From: Gnetum montanum
Lineage: Eukaryota; Streptophyta; Gnetopsida; Gnetales; Gnetaceae
DNA: 64,000 nucleotides
Direction of reading: 5' to 3'
Assembly: GCA_015680685.1 (NCBI GenBank)
Contig: MNCI01014694.1
Coordinates: forward strand, 1,090,112-1,154,111
Shown: positions 22,331-34,305 of the stretch, one piece after another
Layout: every line of letters starts with the position of its first letter
Position numbering within the stretch: the stretch's first letter is position 1
The notes under the pieces: generated by a model
Told to the model about the DNA's origin: nothing
The model's input: only the letters and a program-made list of their open reading frames with translations
The model's database searches: none
Position numbers and translations under genes: made by a program

Positions 22331-23699
22331 GACTAATACCCAATTTCTAATCACTTCCCGGATGAACTCCTCTTTGCAAGTGTAATAAACAATCAATCAC
22401 CCATAGATACAAAGTGGTATAGTAGCATTCTTACTTATCTTCTCACACAAGAAACACCACAAGGGTTGAACATTAGAAAGAAATAACAATTTCTCCATTG
22501 AGTCAAACATTTCATGGAAATCAATAGACACCTTTACAAGGTGTGTTTCGATAGCTTGGTTCGATGGTTTGTTCCCAACATAGATCAATTGCGAGTTCTC
22601 CAAGATGCTCATGAGGGCCTTTGTTGGGGTCATTACGCTGGGAGATGAAAAGCCATTAAAATTTTGCTTGTAGGATATTATTAGCCTACATTATTTCAAG
22701 ACATCCATCATTTTGTCCAATCTTGTGAGCACTGCCAACATGATGGGGGAATGACTGCTAGAATGGAGGATCCACAACAATGGATTCAACCCTTAGAACC
22801 CTTCAACATATGGGGTATTGATTTTATGGGGCCTATTACACCGATGTCCAATGGAAAACACATACATTATTTTTGTTGTTGATTATTTTATAAAATAGGT
22901 AGAAGTAGCCACCATTATCAACTGTACATCATCTACTACTGCATGATTTGTTCAACAACAAATCCTAAATAGGTTTGGCATACCTCATGCACTTATTTCT
23001 AATAATGGTACACATTTTACAAGTGCAACTTTTCAGAAGTTAATGTAATGCTTAGGAGTTGAGCATAAACTGACTACACCATGTCATCCTCAAGCAAATG
23101 GTCAAGCTGAAGTCACCAATAGGGAAATCACAAAAATTTTGACATGAACCATTAGCAAATATAGGTGAGACTAGAGCACCAAACTTAACAATGTTCTTTG
23201 GGCCTACCACTCCACATGGAAACTCCCTATATGCTATTCTCCCTATGAGTTAGTGTATAGTAAAGTTCCAACACTTTTTATCCAAGCTGAGCTCTGTACA
23301 CTATCTACAACATGTGACCTTAACCTTGACCTCAGTCTAGCATAGAAAGAATGGTTAATGAATCTTAACTTGCTAGATGAAAACCAATTAGCCACCCTCT
23401 CATCCAATGAATTGCACAAGGCCTTCAACAAAAAACTTCATGACCTAAGAATTAGAAAAGTCAAATATCAACTAGGAGATAGGGTTCTTTATTAGAATCC
23501 CGCACATGTGCCACAACTAACTAAATTTCAAACATTGTGGGAAGGACCTTATATCATTCATGAAAATTTTCCTTTAGGGACCATGATGATCTATAAACTT
23601 GGAAGCCCGAATAAGAAATTATTGGTCCACATCCAACAAACCAAACCCTTCCATGAGCCCAAAATGCCTAGTACTAACACTACCTCTGCTAATGGATAG
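22331..23699 (+). pseudogene. Integrase of B
   Basis: HHCC zinc part is near 22590-22740 ('DAHEGLCWGHYAG' and 'SCEHCQHDGG'). The core has 'FNIWGIDFMGPIT' (first Asp), then 'LISNNGTHFTSATF' near 22995-23035, where Asn replaces the second catalytic Asp. '[19 protein letters not shown]' supplies the Glu. The C-terminal chromatin/DNA-binding segment includes 'FQTLWEGPYIIHENFPLGT' (GPY/F-type), ending at the stop at 23697-23699. Multiple frameshifts; not functional. Confidence 0.8.
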
Positions 23700-24236
23700 C
23701 CCTACTCATTATTTTGGATCTCCTCCTTCTCACTTAGTCATGGGGGAGATGGCCACCAATGCTAATTATTCTAAGCCCTTAGTTTCTTTTGTCTTTTTGT
23801 TTTACACATTTTTCATTTTTACTTGTTTTTGTTTTTGTTTTATATCATTGTTAACATTTTTACTATTTCTTTATCTGTTACATTTTATTTGATTTATTCT
23901 CACTCGTCACATAATAAGTGCTCATAATGATGAGTTGTACTATAATGGTGTTGATTGCTAATGTTTGATTTTTACCTTTGGCTTTTAATGTTGATGCTAA
24001 GATATGATTTCTTTTGATAAAATAGGTAATGAGTCCACATCATCCATTCATTGATTCAACTCTATGATCTCCCTTTTTTTTGGAAGTGTACTGTCCCTTT
24101 TTTTAATAAAACCTATTAATGAATTTGTGACTTGGTATTCTTTAAACTAAGGAAAGATTCAAGTGGATTGAAAAGGATGTGACTTCAAGGGGATTCAATG
24201 CATTTCTGTTGGCTATTCTCTTGGGTACTTGGATGT
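23700..24236 (+). other. 3' non-coding region of B, cut short
   Basis: Contains 'cttagtcatgggggagatgg' (23736-23755) and aligns with the complement of 6590-7140 in I-minus. In I-minus a further 1.4 kb and a polypurine tract follow. Here the LTR of C begins instead. Confidence 0.65.
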
Positions 24237-25336
24237 TGATGAGACGCGATTCGCATGAGCCACGATATCACATAAACAATATCGCGGCCGTCGCAATATC
24301 GAGTTGTCCCCTGCAATATCGCATACGCAATATCGCGGTCCACCACCATATCTAAAAATAAGAGGCAGCTCTCCCTTGTTTTCCTATCCTAGGCTAGAAG
24401 AAGGAAAACTCTGGCAGTTTGATCATTCCAGAGATAGAATATTTTCCATGTGTCCGCAGTAGGAGTTCTAAAGTGAACGGATCTTTATTTGAGCAACATT
24501 GTACTTGAACACAAGTTGTGTACGACAATAAAGACGAGCTTCTTGGATAAACCTTGTAGTGCATGGAATAGGATTTTATTTAATGTTATTTACTGCTTTC
24601 CTAGTAATGCGAAATGAGTACAACTTGATTACGATCATCTAAGGATGTGTACGGATAGTCAAGGAATGGATGCTCATGAGTATGACTTGATTACGAGCAT
24701 CTAAGGATGTGTACGAATAGTCAAGGAATGGATGCTCATCACAACGCAGAATTAGTACGACTTGGTTATGAGCATATCAGTGTGACTACTTGGTAATCTA
24801 GTGGCGTATCTAGGATCTACGCTTGGTAATCCTAGTGGTAGTCATGCACCAAGATGTGTACGGAGAACCAAGGAATTGGCTGCTCATCACACTTAGGCTA
24901 GATTAGCTTTCTCAACACTTTCCTCCTAGTTAAGTGCCTCAGTACAACCACTTCAAGCACGTGCATTACGCGTGGTGATCCCAGTAACAATTAACATTTG
25001 GTAACCATGGTTGCATTGGTTCAGGGTATGTACAGTAAGTGGGAACGGATGCTAACACTAGGTAATTTAGACTTAGTCAATAGTTAGAGTTAGTTAGTTT
25101 CTCAACCCTCAACTCAACAGCATAGGAGAAAAACATACAAAGCTATAAAAATCATATACCTCGGGCTTACTTAACCATACACCGTGACAACTACAAGTAA
25201 GTCTGGGAAGACAACGAATGATTAACCCCAAGTGTTCCATGGGGTGTGTAGGCACTTAGTCTGTGGAGTTCAACTGGATCGTGCGTACTATGCTCATTTC
25301 GTATGGTTGAGTGTAGGGGTACCTCCCCACTCATCA
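24237..25336 (+). repeat. LTR of C (1100 bp), expanded by internal duplication
   Basis: Starts TGATGAGACGCG, ends ...ccactcatca. U3 has GATATC/AATATCGC motifs at 24263-24335, then a degenerate TATA (taaaaata, 24353-24360), and aataaag at 24523-24529. A block of about 65 bases carrying 'acttgattacgagcatctaa' and 'tagtcaaggaatggatgctc' occurs twice in tandem (about 24617-24680 and 24681-24742), with a further diverged copy later near 24743-24895. Confidence 0.85.
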
Positions 25337-25337
25337 T

Positions 25338-25355
25338 TGGCACTATTTCCGGGGA
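25338..25355 (+). promoter_or_regulatory. Primer-binding site of C
   Basis: TGGCACTATTTCCGGGGA, one base after the LTR; four changes from the perfect tRNA-Asp complement. Confidence 0.75.
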
Positions 25356-25484
25356 CTAAGTGTTTGTGTGCTAAATAGAACATAAAGGATATCACTCACA
25401 TCGTTGGAAGCCTAAATGAACCTTCGAGTTAATTAATTAAACAAGAATTTATATAACGGTGAAATAGCACACCGATAAGACATC

Positions 25485-27500
25485 ATGTCTTCTTCTTTTT
25501 CTCACAAGAGCACATCACCTAAGGACCATACAAAGAACAATCAGCAATCAAAAACACATAACTGAAATCAGCCAAGTCCTCAACAATATAGGGTGACATA
25601 TACTCATCCCGATGAGTATATACCTTATTGTACTTTTATCCTCCATCAAGACAAACAGCTGCGCTAGAGGGATTTGTTTGGTAACATAGTGTTACCTCCA
25701 GATCGATATGTCCCGAACATGCTTCTCCGTGCCTTAGCACAAAATGGCATGACTCAACTCCATGCTGAATACGTTATGGAAGACTTTGACACAAGGAATT
25801 ATCATCCCATAGATTTACAACGTATGAGGGATGCAAGGCAGGAGAGCCAACATTCACTGATGAAGGGCAAAGGTCTGCATGTCCTTAGCAAAATAGGAGA
25901 TGAGGAACCCATTATCACAGGTTCTCTAACAAATGATGTTCCCCCTCCTAACGATGGTGAGGAGGTTGGGTATCAAAACCTATGATCAACAATACATAAC
26001 ACTGGTTCTGATGCCCGTGAACACCAGCTATTCACAGAAGGAACAACAACTCATGCTAAGGACGGGCACTTAGATCATCACCATGATTGGGGCCGTAGCA
26101 GCCAAAGAGAAGGCAAGAAACATCGTCATGGCAATGGTTCCCCTTCTTCTTCTCCTTCATCTCATCACACATCCTCTCCTTCCACATTTGGGTGCAGCCA
26201 CCATGAACATAAAGGTGAGGATAGAGGTAGGAAAGACGAAAGACCTCGATGGGAAAGTCGAGAGAGAGGATAGGGGCACGGACATAGGGAAAGTAGGGAA
26301 CAACGCATACATCATAGGAGTCATGAAAGAGATGATCATGACGAGCCCCTACTTGCAACCTGAAGTATGCTTGACATAATGGAGGCTATAAGAATTCCCA
26401 CAAGGCATTCAAAAGATAGTCAGATCAAATGCTTAGACAAGAATAACATCCCACGATTTGAAGGGGGATACAACGTAGATCCACAAAATCATTTATAGGC
26501 ATTCCATGATGCTTGCACCTTGCAAAATATAGAAAATGAGTGGAAAAAGCTTAAGTTGTTTCCAAGGACACTCACCAAAGAAGCAGAGAGTTGGTGCCGG
26601 TCCTTAGAACTAGAAACCATTAGGAGGTGGAGTACGATGCTAGAACTCTTCAACAATAAATATCAAACATACTCTAGAGTGTCCAATTTGCGTAAGCAGA
26701 TCCAAGACTAGAAAAAACATACTTATGAACCCTTGGATGCTGCCATGGCTTGCTACTACACATTGTTACATCATTGCCCAAGCCAAGGATACCCTCAGCG
26801 GGATCAACTTTGCCACATCGTGGATGGGCTAAGGCATGAAACTAGAAGAACCCTTGGGACTTATGCCCAAGGGAGACTCTCACAACTTAGAGCCCATGAA
26901 GTACATAGCTTGTTGGAACAAGTAGCAAAAGAAGAAGGTAAGCTACGCAAAAGGGAAAGTGTAGAAGAATACAACCGCGACCCCTCCCTTCGAAAGCAGG
27001 GAGTGAAATTTTGTTATGAGGAGGATGAGTCACCACTTGAAGAGTTGGTTAACTAGAAAACCTTGCTGATCCAAAAATTAACAACCGAGGTATTGGCTAA
27101 GATGGACCAATTGTGGGATTCCTTAGACTCCAGACTTGAAAGTGTCTTAAAAATCATAGAAGAGTCTAAGGAGGAACGAAGTAGTGACAAAGGTAAGACA
27201 AAGTGGAGAGATTTAGGCCCTACACATAACAAGGGTAAAGGGAAAATCACTAACTCCGATGTGGCTGTGGACTCTAACATAGATGATGACAGTGGATGTG
27301 AGATCTACCAATATGACCATCCTAAGGGATGTTGTCCAATCATCTCACATCTACAGGAGTCTGGGGTGTATGCCCTGAATCCAAGACTTAACCAACGGCA
27401 AACACCCCGAAGGTTACCTTATCCACAAGGTAACCCAAGGCAGTTCCACCAACCACTAAAGTATTATCCAAGTGGGACTCCACCACAGCCCATCGAATAG
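25485..27500 (+). pseudogene. gag of C
   Basis: Starts MSSSFSHKS at 25485. Open pieces are 25674-25985, 26520-26711, 26733-27056 and 27063-27500. Core motifs are 'IPRFEGGYNVDPQNHL', 'WKKLKLFPRTLTKEAESW', 'DGLRHETRRTLGTYAQGRL' and 'SLLEQVAKEEGKLRKRES'. The knuckle is CEIYQYDHPKGCC, with the second Cys changed to Tyr. Only a handful of stops, so this copy is younger than B. Confidence 0.85.
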
Positions 27501-27982
27501 CATCAGTAGTGGCAATACCCACAGTTATGGGGGATGCCACCGCCAACACAATAATACCCTTACTGGCAGCCCGATCCTTATGGTTATTATGTGTAGCAGC
27601 CGATTTTTCCAAGTGACTCTATGGGTCACAAAACTCCCCAACATCACTACCAAGTTCAGGAGTATTTCAGGAAAAATCCTTCTCCTCCGAGGGGCATCCC
27701 ACACTCATCCCATCCTCCAACTCTATCTGCACCTCTTCCACTTGTAGTTCCCACAACACCTCCTGCTCCAACAATGCAAGGGGAACTCCCTCCTCAACCG
27801 CAGCAACATCACGCTACGAGAGCTGTAAATATTCAACCTGCTGCTGGTTCTAACAACTGTAAAAAGAGAAGACCCTTCTTCAGAACCAAAAGCCCAGACA
27901 AACTCTCGCAACAACAAGCGGTTGAGCCCATGTACACTCCTCCACCATCTAACACTTCGGAGCACCCTTCAGTCCAATAGAG
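27501..27982 (+). pseudogene. Pro/Gln-rich linker of C
   Basis: Open in one frame at 27621-27980 ('PPAPTMQGELPPQPQQHH', 'KKRRPFFRTKSPDKLSQQ'). It aligns with B 19496-20039 and I-minus 7960-8500. Low complexity, no domain recognised. Confidence 0.55.
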
Positions 27983-28848
27983 NNNNNNNNNNNNNNNNNN
28001 NNNNNNNNNNNNNNNNNNNNNNNNNNNNNNNNNNNNNNNNNNNNNNNNNNNNNNNNNNNNNNNNNNNNNNNNNNNNNNNNNNNNNNNNNNNNNNNNNNNN
28101 NNNNNNNNNNNNNNNNNNNNNNNNNNNNNNNNNNNNNNNNNNNNNNNNNNNNNNNNNNNNNNNNNNNNNNNNNNNNNNNNNNNNNNNNNNNNNNNNNNNN
28201 NNNNNNNNNNNNNNNNNNNNNNNNNNNNNNNNNNNNNNNNNNNNNNNNNNNNNNNNNNNNNNNNNNNNNNNNNNNNNNNNNNNNNNNNNNNNNNNNNNNN
28301 NNNNNNNNNNNNNNNNNNNNNNNNNNNNNNNNNNNNNNNNNNNNNNNNNNNNNNNNNNNNNNNNNNNNNNNNNNNNNNNNNNNNNNNNNNNNNNNNNNNN
28401 NNNNNNNNNNNNNNNNNNNNNNNNNNNNNNNNNNNNNNNNNNNNNNNNNNNNNNNNNNNNNNNNNNNNNNNNNNNNNNNNNNNNNNNNNNNNNNNNNNNN
28501 NNNNNNNNNNNNNNNNNNNNNNNNNNNNNNNNNNNNNNNNNNNNNNNNNNNNNNNNNNNNNNNNNNNNNNNNNNNNNNNNNNNNNNNNNNNNNNNNNNNN
28601 NNNNNNNNNNNNNNNNNNNNNNNNNNNNNNNNNNNNNNNNNNNNNNNNNNNNNNNNNNNNNNNNNNNNNNNNNNNNNNNNNNNNNNNNNNNNNNNNNNNN
28701 NNNNNNNNNNNNNNNNNNNNNNNNNNNNNNNNNNNNNNNNNNNNNNNNNNNNNNNNNNNNNNNNNNNNNNNNNNNNNNNNNNNNNNNNNNNNNNNNNNNN
28801 NNNNNNNNNNNNNNNNNNNNNNNNNNNNNNNNNNNNNNNNNNNNNNNN
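27983..28848. other. Run of 866 N (assembly gap, probably no missing sequence)
   Basis: The flanks, 'cagtccaatagag' before and 'tagagcttaacgcatacg' after, are contiguous in the homologous stretch of I-minus (complement of 7925-7950). Both flanks share tagag. The real gap size is therefore probably about zero. The long frame drawn across the N run is meaningless. Confidence 0.8.
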
Positions 28849-29505
28849 TAGAGCTTAACGCATACGATTATGTTAATGCATACCGTAACCGACTAGATCA
28901 AGGTAGGCCACCTTCCTAGGAAACTAACTAACCTTGGAAGTCCCTTAATCTACCTTCAAGTCGTCGAAAATGAACCACATAGGGCTCTTCTTGACTCAGG
29001 TTCTGGAGTCAACTTAATTTCACAAGAGATGTATCATGCCTGGAACCTGCCCCAACTTAAGAAAAGCAACATTCAACTAGAGCTAGTAGACCAGTCCATC
29101 ACCATTCCCTTGGGATTGGTGGAGGACATCATTACCACTGTGTGTGGTTGGTCCTATCTAGCTGATTTCCTAGTGATTGAAGTTAACAACAATGAAGGGG
29201 ACTTCCCAATTATAATGGGAAAGGCATGGCTAAGCACAGTAGATGCATGCCTTAGGATCCACGATCTTTCCTTGGAAATCTCTAAGATAAATATTTATGG
29301 AAAGATCGAGAAGAGGAAAGTTTCATGCATCACATACAGTGATTCATCAGGTGATGACATGGAGGAAATGCCTCCATGTAACAGATGTGCCCTTGAAACT
29401 TTGAAACAAAGATGCCTGTATGTAGTAACCATACAACAAGTAGTAGACACCCCGTGGTTGATAGCTACTCGAAAGAGCAAACAAATATCCTTTTGGAGTT
29501 TCTGA
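28849..29505 (+). pseudogene. Retropepsin domain of C, open frame
   Basis: An uninterrupted frame from about 28860 to the stop at 29503-29505: 'LGSPLIYLQVVENEPHRA', the active site LLDSGSGVNLIS with D-S-G intact (about 28985-29020), 'SITIPLGLVEDIITTVCGW' and 'FPIIMGKAWLSTVDACLR'. It is the best preserved protease of the window. After about 29487 the sequence no longer matches the family. Confidence 0.75.
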
Positions 29506-29833
29506 AGATGAAAATAACTCTTTAAAGGACTTCGTATTCTTTCTTCTTAACATCAATGACATTATTGTCCATGAGAAGATTAGATAGACTGAATGCTTGG
29601 TGTTAGTTATCTATGAGCCTTTAGATGTATGGTATGCTATCATGTCATAATTAAGCAAAATATGAATGAAACACACAAAAAGGGATTTTTGTCTGTTATC
29701 TCCAAAACTGAGGCATCAAAGCTTTTAGTGCAAAAAGGAGGATCGTCATCACAATTTGGGATGTTAATTTGGATACTTTCATCAGAGAAGTGACTGACTG
29801 TGAGGCTAATCAACGTAGATGGAGGACAACTAC

Positions 29834-29879
<46 letters not shown>

Positions 29880-31332
29880 AAGGGAAGGAGAATGACATAA
29901 AGATATCCAAGATTTGTGTGTTAATGCTTGTTTGGTGCTTAATAGAAATTCTGGAGGGGGCTTGGGTGGGATTGGCTAGGGGTTGGACCCTTATTATGAA
30001 GACAAAGCCCAGTAAGTGAGAGAGATGGGTTACTAAAGATCACCTATTTCTTCATGGACCAACTCACCATCCCAACAGCAACATGATTAGTACAATGCAT
30101 TTAATCCAATAGATCGAATGTAGCCTCTTGCTAGGTTAGTCTTTCTTACTTTTACATATTAGAGGTAGAGGCCTATGTTGTATTTGTTATATATTAGACA
30201 GAGAGTTGATGGCATTGTTAACTGTTATTAGCCTCCTTCAGCATTGCGTGGCAATTAGGATGAGGGGTAACCCCACAACAAGCCCTTTTTTGGCATTTTG
30301 TTGATGCCCAAGTGACTAGTGTAGGGGATTGTTTTCCACATTGTTCTTTTTCATAATTATAATAAAAATGTTGCCTCTATGATCCACTTGAGTGTTTATG
30401 ATGGGCTAGTATCAAGCAACCTGGCTGATGAACAAGAACTCTTTAAGCATGAAAAACCAAAAAGGTGCTTTTACCACTTGACAAAAGTATCATGTATGGT
30501 TCTTAGAGAAGGGAGTGGCTACCCAATAGAGCTTTTTATTTACCTACACTTGAAGTTGAGGGGCCACCCCATACTCTCCTATCACTATAGGAGTATGGGG
30601 TAGCATATTAGTTCTTCTATTGTTCCTTGGAAATGGGCAAACCTAGGTGCTATTATTCTACAGTGATAGGGACAATTGCTTCCATTACTTAGTAGAAGCA
30701 TATCATAACACATGGTCTAGTGAAAAAAAGTTTGCATGAGTAAGGGGGTGGGTTATCTAGTGGGAACTAACCCTGCCCTTTTGAAAGAAAAAAAGATTAT
30801 CTATAAAAAAAACCCATCTGGGGACAACTCCATTTGGAATGTAGTGAGCATTTAACAATTGTATATAGGCAAGAGGCCCACCCAACAAAAGTAGAGGTCC
30901 TAGTCAAAAATCTTAGGTTATTTTGATTATAAGTAAATTAGTTGTTGTTGTACTCACAAGGCATAGGAACTGCCCCACCAAATAAGGGAACTTACTTAGA
31001 TAGATCACATACACCACCTACCATTTGCAACTCGAAGGCCCATCTCCTTTCTTGCATACAATAATGAATTGCATTTTATTAAAAGGCTATAGATCACAAA
31101 GCCAACATGTTTATGTTGGTAATAACATCATCATGAAGAGATAATTAGGGAATCGGGGTGGCCTAGAATGACAAATGCTAAGTCATCATTTATAACTTGT
31201 TCTTAGTATCTTTACCTCCACAATTCAAAGTTAGATGATGATTGCTTAATTAACAGAGGGGATGCGATGTACCTATATTAACAAGGCTTCTAATCTTGTG
31301 TTTTTTTTTCTTTCATTTTTTTGTTTCTTTGT

Positions 31333-31366
<34 letters not shown>

Positions 31367-32212
31367 AGAAGGAAAGTACTTGTATCTCATGATGCATGAC
31401 AAGCATCCAAGTGGTTAGCTACCCAAGGGAATAGATTGTGAAAGAGCCTTGCCCACATATGCTTCCCACTTCATAGAATGGGGTTGGAAACCCATATTCT
31501 AGGGCCATATAATCCCTGTGACATGAAAGGCTCCGAATCCAAAATAAGCTACTCTTGAAAGAAATAAATGAATACCAAAAGTTTTTGATAAATCTAAAGA
31601 AGGTTTACCTGTACATGGGTCCAAAAATTTTTCAAGATCCCAATATACCCAATGCTAGATGGTTGATAAAAAACATAAGCTAGAAAATACAATATGGATA
31701 CAAACGTAACAAAAGAGGGATATTATTATTATTATTGGGTTTCTTAATAGTCCCATATTTGCTTTTTGCATTAAGAGTGAGCCCGTTGGGTTCTTTGGGT
31801 CACACTATCTATGTGGTGCAACAACCATCGCATTTACCTAACAAATGAAGTGTGACATGCCATTGACAACGACCCCTTGCAATGAAAAGTGATTTAATTA
31901 TGTTGTGTAAAATCTAGTATTAGTAGTATTAGGAGTAGGATAGGCTCACTTTGAGAAATAGAAAGAGACACTGCATTGGTGGGTCAAAGTACTATGCCAA
32001 GCATCCTTCGTTGGCCAATGTCACACCTAGTAAGGTGTAAAGGATGAGGCTTCAAACACCACTAATTTCGGCCTAGCACTTTGAAAGCGACTTAAGCCCT
32101 TTCCAGAATTTGGGAGGAAAAATTTGATTAGGGCAAGTCATTCATGCTTGCTTCCCATGGTAACTCATGCTGGTTTGCCTAGGAACTCACGCTACCTGCA
32201 AATTTTCACACA
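29506..32212. other. Unassigned, non-coding
   Basis: No retroelement domain, LTR or host exon recognised on either strand. Simple repeats: (CT)20 at 29836-29875, a T-rich tract at 31296-31364 and (TTA)5 at 31721-31736. The longest frame (30379-30603) has no recognisable family. Confidence 0.6.
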
Positions 32213-33842
32213 TGTTGAGGACACGTTGTAGCATGAGTACATCGTAAACACTATTCATTAGCGTAACCACTATTCATCAATGTAACCACTATTCATCAGC
32301 GTAAACACTATTCATCAACGTGACCACTATTCATCAACGTAACCACTATTCATCAATGTAAATACTATTCATCAACGTAACCACTATTCATCAGCATAAA
32401 CACTATTCATTAGCATAAACACTATTCATCAGTGTGAACACTATTCATGCCTAGACAAAAGCAGCTCCCAGCCTCTAGAAAATCAAAATTTGGGCCTTAA
32501 ATGAGGTATTTTCAGTTGATTATGTAGGAGCTACATTTTCTTACACTGCACAGCGTAAGGATTAGCGTCACCAATTTTTGGAGCCCTGAAACTGAGTCAA
32601 AACAGGCTCAAAACAGCCTCAAAACAGCATCAAAGTGGTCTAATTTTGAATGGACAAGTCACCCTCAAGGTCCATTAATGATTTCTCCAAGTTTCAACCT
32701 CCAGAACTTCAGATTTCAGCTCCAAAAATGCTCATTTTTTTCACTGACACCCAGGGCACGTTGGTAGCATGAGTCTAGTATGACCAACTTCCAAAAAATT
32801 TCAGAAAAATTTCAGAAAAATGGCAGAAAATTCTCAGCATCAGCAACTCCTAGAAAAATTCCAAAAAAAACTTAGGGACAGAAGTTTCAAGCAAGACGGG
32901 TCAAATCTCCCTTGTACATTTCATTGTAAATCTTTATTTGTGGGATAGTCAAGCCTTCACGGTTTAAATTAAATGTACTTGCATGGGCTTGAATAACTCA
33001 TAAATTGTAAAGGGCGATGTACCTGGTCAAGAATGTAGCTTGCCGACAGACATCCAACTCATGCACAACTGTCTAACACACATCCAACTCTCACCAGCAC
33101 GCATCCAACCCGAGCACAACTGTCCATTGGATACATGTCATTAGATCCGCTTTCTTTTCATCTCCCAGCCATTGATTCCATTTTGGAATTCTATGCTGGA
33201 GCCCAGCCCAACCCTATAAATACCCTGTCAGTTCACATAAATTAGGGGGTTGGCAATTAGAGACATTGGCAATTCTGAGAAAGTACAGAACCTGCAATCC
33301 TTGGGTGCTCAGCACACCTAATTGTTGGCATCCAAGCATTTCTCACATTCATCACATCATCACGTTACATCACCCCAGGGCTAGGCGTTCGACCTGCCAT
33401 CTACACGTAGCTACGCTTTGACCAGTGAACATCTTTTCTAAGCAATACATTATTCCCGTTTTGCCAACCAAACATTATTTCGATTTTCTATTTCATGTTC
33501 TATTTTTACGTTCTGTTTACATTTTTTCTTACATTTAGTTTACGTTTAGTTTACACATTCAGTCCAGTTTGCGTCTTGTTTATGCTTTATGTTTACACTC
33601 ACATCTTACGTCTCACGACTCATGTCTACATTTTACGCGCATTTACACATTTTAAGACATTGTTTACAATAACCCCAGCACTAGCCATAGCTTATGCTTG
33701 GGGAAGTCCTTGGTTGATTTGCATGCCTTTGTTTACTTTTCCAACTTGCCCTCAGGCAAAGGTAGGGTCAGTTGTGGTTGCCCGACGATCTTTCGGTATC
33801 TGTTTCCGTTCCAGCCTCACACTGATGATTTAGGCCAGTACA
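32213..33842 (+). repeat. Putative 5' LTR of D
   Basis: Bounded by tgttgaggac and ...ccagtaca, with a TATA box (tataaata, near 33215-33222) and a PBS-like site six bases downstream. No second copy is in the window, so both ends are inferred. The U3 includes an 11-copy minisatellite. The motif 'gtagcatgag' occurs twice (32227-32236 and 32764-32773). Confidence 0.45.
32243..32449 (+). repeat. 19-bp minisatellite, 11 copies
   Basis: Tandem units of the form cgtaaacactattcatcag with small variations, about 207 bases, lying in the putative U3 of D. Confidence 0.9.
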
Positions 33843-33847
33843 ATTTT

Positions 33848-33865
33848 TGGCGTTAGAAGGAGGGC
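33848..33865 (+). promoter_or_regulatory. Putative primer-binding site of D
   Basis: TGGCGTTAGAAGGAGGGC follows the putative LTR end. The form TGGCGYTAGAAGGAGGG is familiar from plant Tat-like elements. I do not assign the primer tRNA. Confidence 0.5.
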
Positions 33866-33915
33866 TGAACTTATTTTCTATTTAATCAAAACACTGATCA
33901 CGTTACCTATAGCTT

Positions 33916-34017
33916 ACGCTGCTATAGTGTTTACGCTACTACAGTGCTTACGCTGCTACAGTGTTCATGTTGCTACAGTGCTTACACTACTACAGTGTGC
34001 ACACTGTTACAGTGTTT
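33916..34017 (+). repeat. 17-bp tandem repeat, 6 copies, in D leader
   Basis: Units of the form acgctgctacagtgttt between the PBS and gag. Confidence 0.85.
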
Positions 34018-34074
34018 TTTTCAACAAAAACACACAAAATGCATCCGTTTCAAAGCCGAATTCACTGTAATTCA

Positions 34075-34176
34075 CACCTAGATAAATTTTCAGTGTTCAC
34101 ACGCTAGACACTTAGACAAATTTTCAGTGTTCACACGCTAGACACTTGGACAAATTTTCAGTGTTCAGACGTTGCC
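34075..34176 (+). repeat. 34-bp tandem repeat, 3 copies, in D leader
   Basis: Three units sharing 'acaaattttcagtgttca', directly downstream of the 17-bp array and upstream of the gag start. Confidence 0.85.
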
Positions 34177-34305
34177 TATTGGTCACGCTGACGTTGGTCA
34201 CGCTGTGGTTTGATTAGTTTGATCACGTTGTGTTTGTGTCACAGTCACACTGCAACTGCTTGCAATCCAACTCCATTCATCTAGCCTAGTAAACTCACAT
34301 TCATC

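Larger units (their letters stand above)
16559..24236 (+). mobile_element. Element B: family I retrotransposon with full gag-pol order, decayed
   Basis: 5' LTR (16559-17376), PBS, gag, protease, RT, RNase H and integrase in Ty3/gypsy order, then 540 bases of 3' non-coding DNA. The internal sequence stops abruptly at 24236 against the LTR of C, before any polypurine tract, so B's own 3' end is missing. It is the only copy here with a near-complete pol, but every domain has stops and several catalytic residues are changed, so it is not functional. Confidence 0.85.
24237..29487 (+). mobile_element. Element C: family I retrotransposon, 3'-truncated, apparently inserted in B
   Basis: LTR, PBS, gag, linker and protease in order. 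Homology to I-minus ends near 29487, a little after the protease, in unrelated DNA with no polypurine tract or 3' LTR. The LTR start meets B's internal sequence precisely at the terminus, as expected for an insertion. A spurious 866-N gap interrupts it. Confidence 0.75.

Noticed and set aside
27922-28851. A 309-codon open frame on the plus strand
   Set aside because: It is almost entirely the N gap; only the first 20 residues are real sequence and they are a shadow of the gag-protease linker.
29836-29875. (CT)20 as a regulatory GAGA element
   Set aside because: A pure microsatellite with no gene beside it.
32243-32449. 19-bp repeats as a CRISPR-like array
   Set aside because: Units are directly abutting with no unique spacers and lie in a plant retroelement.
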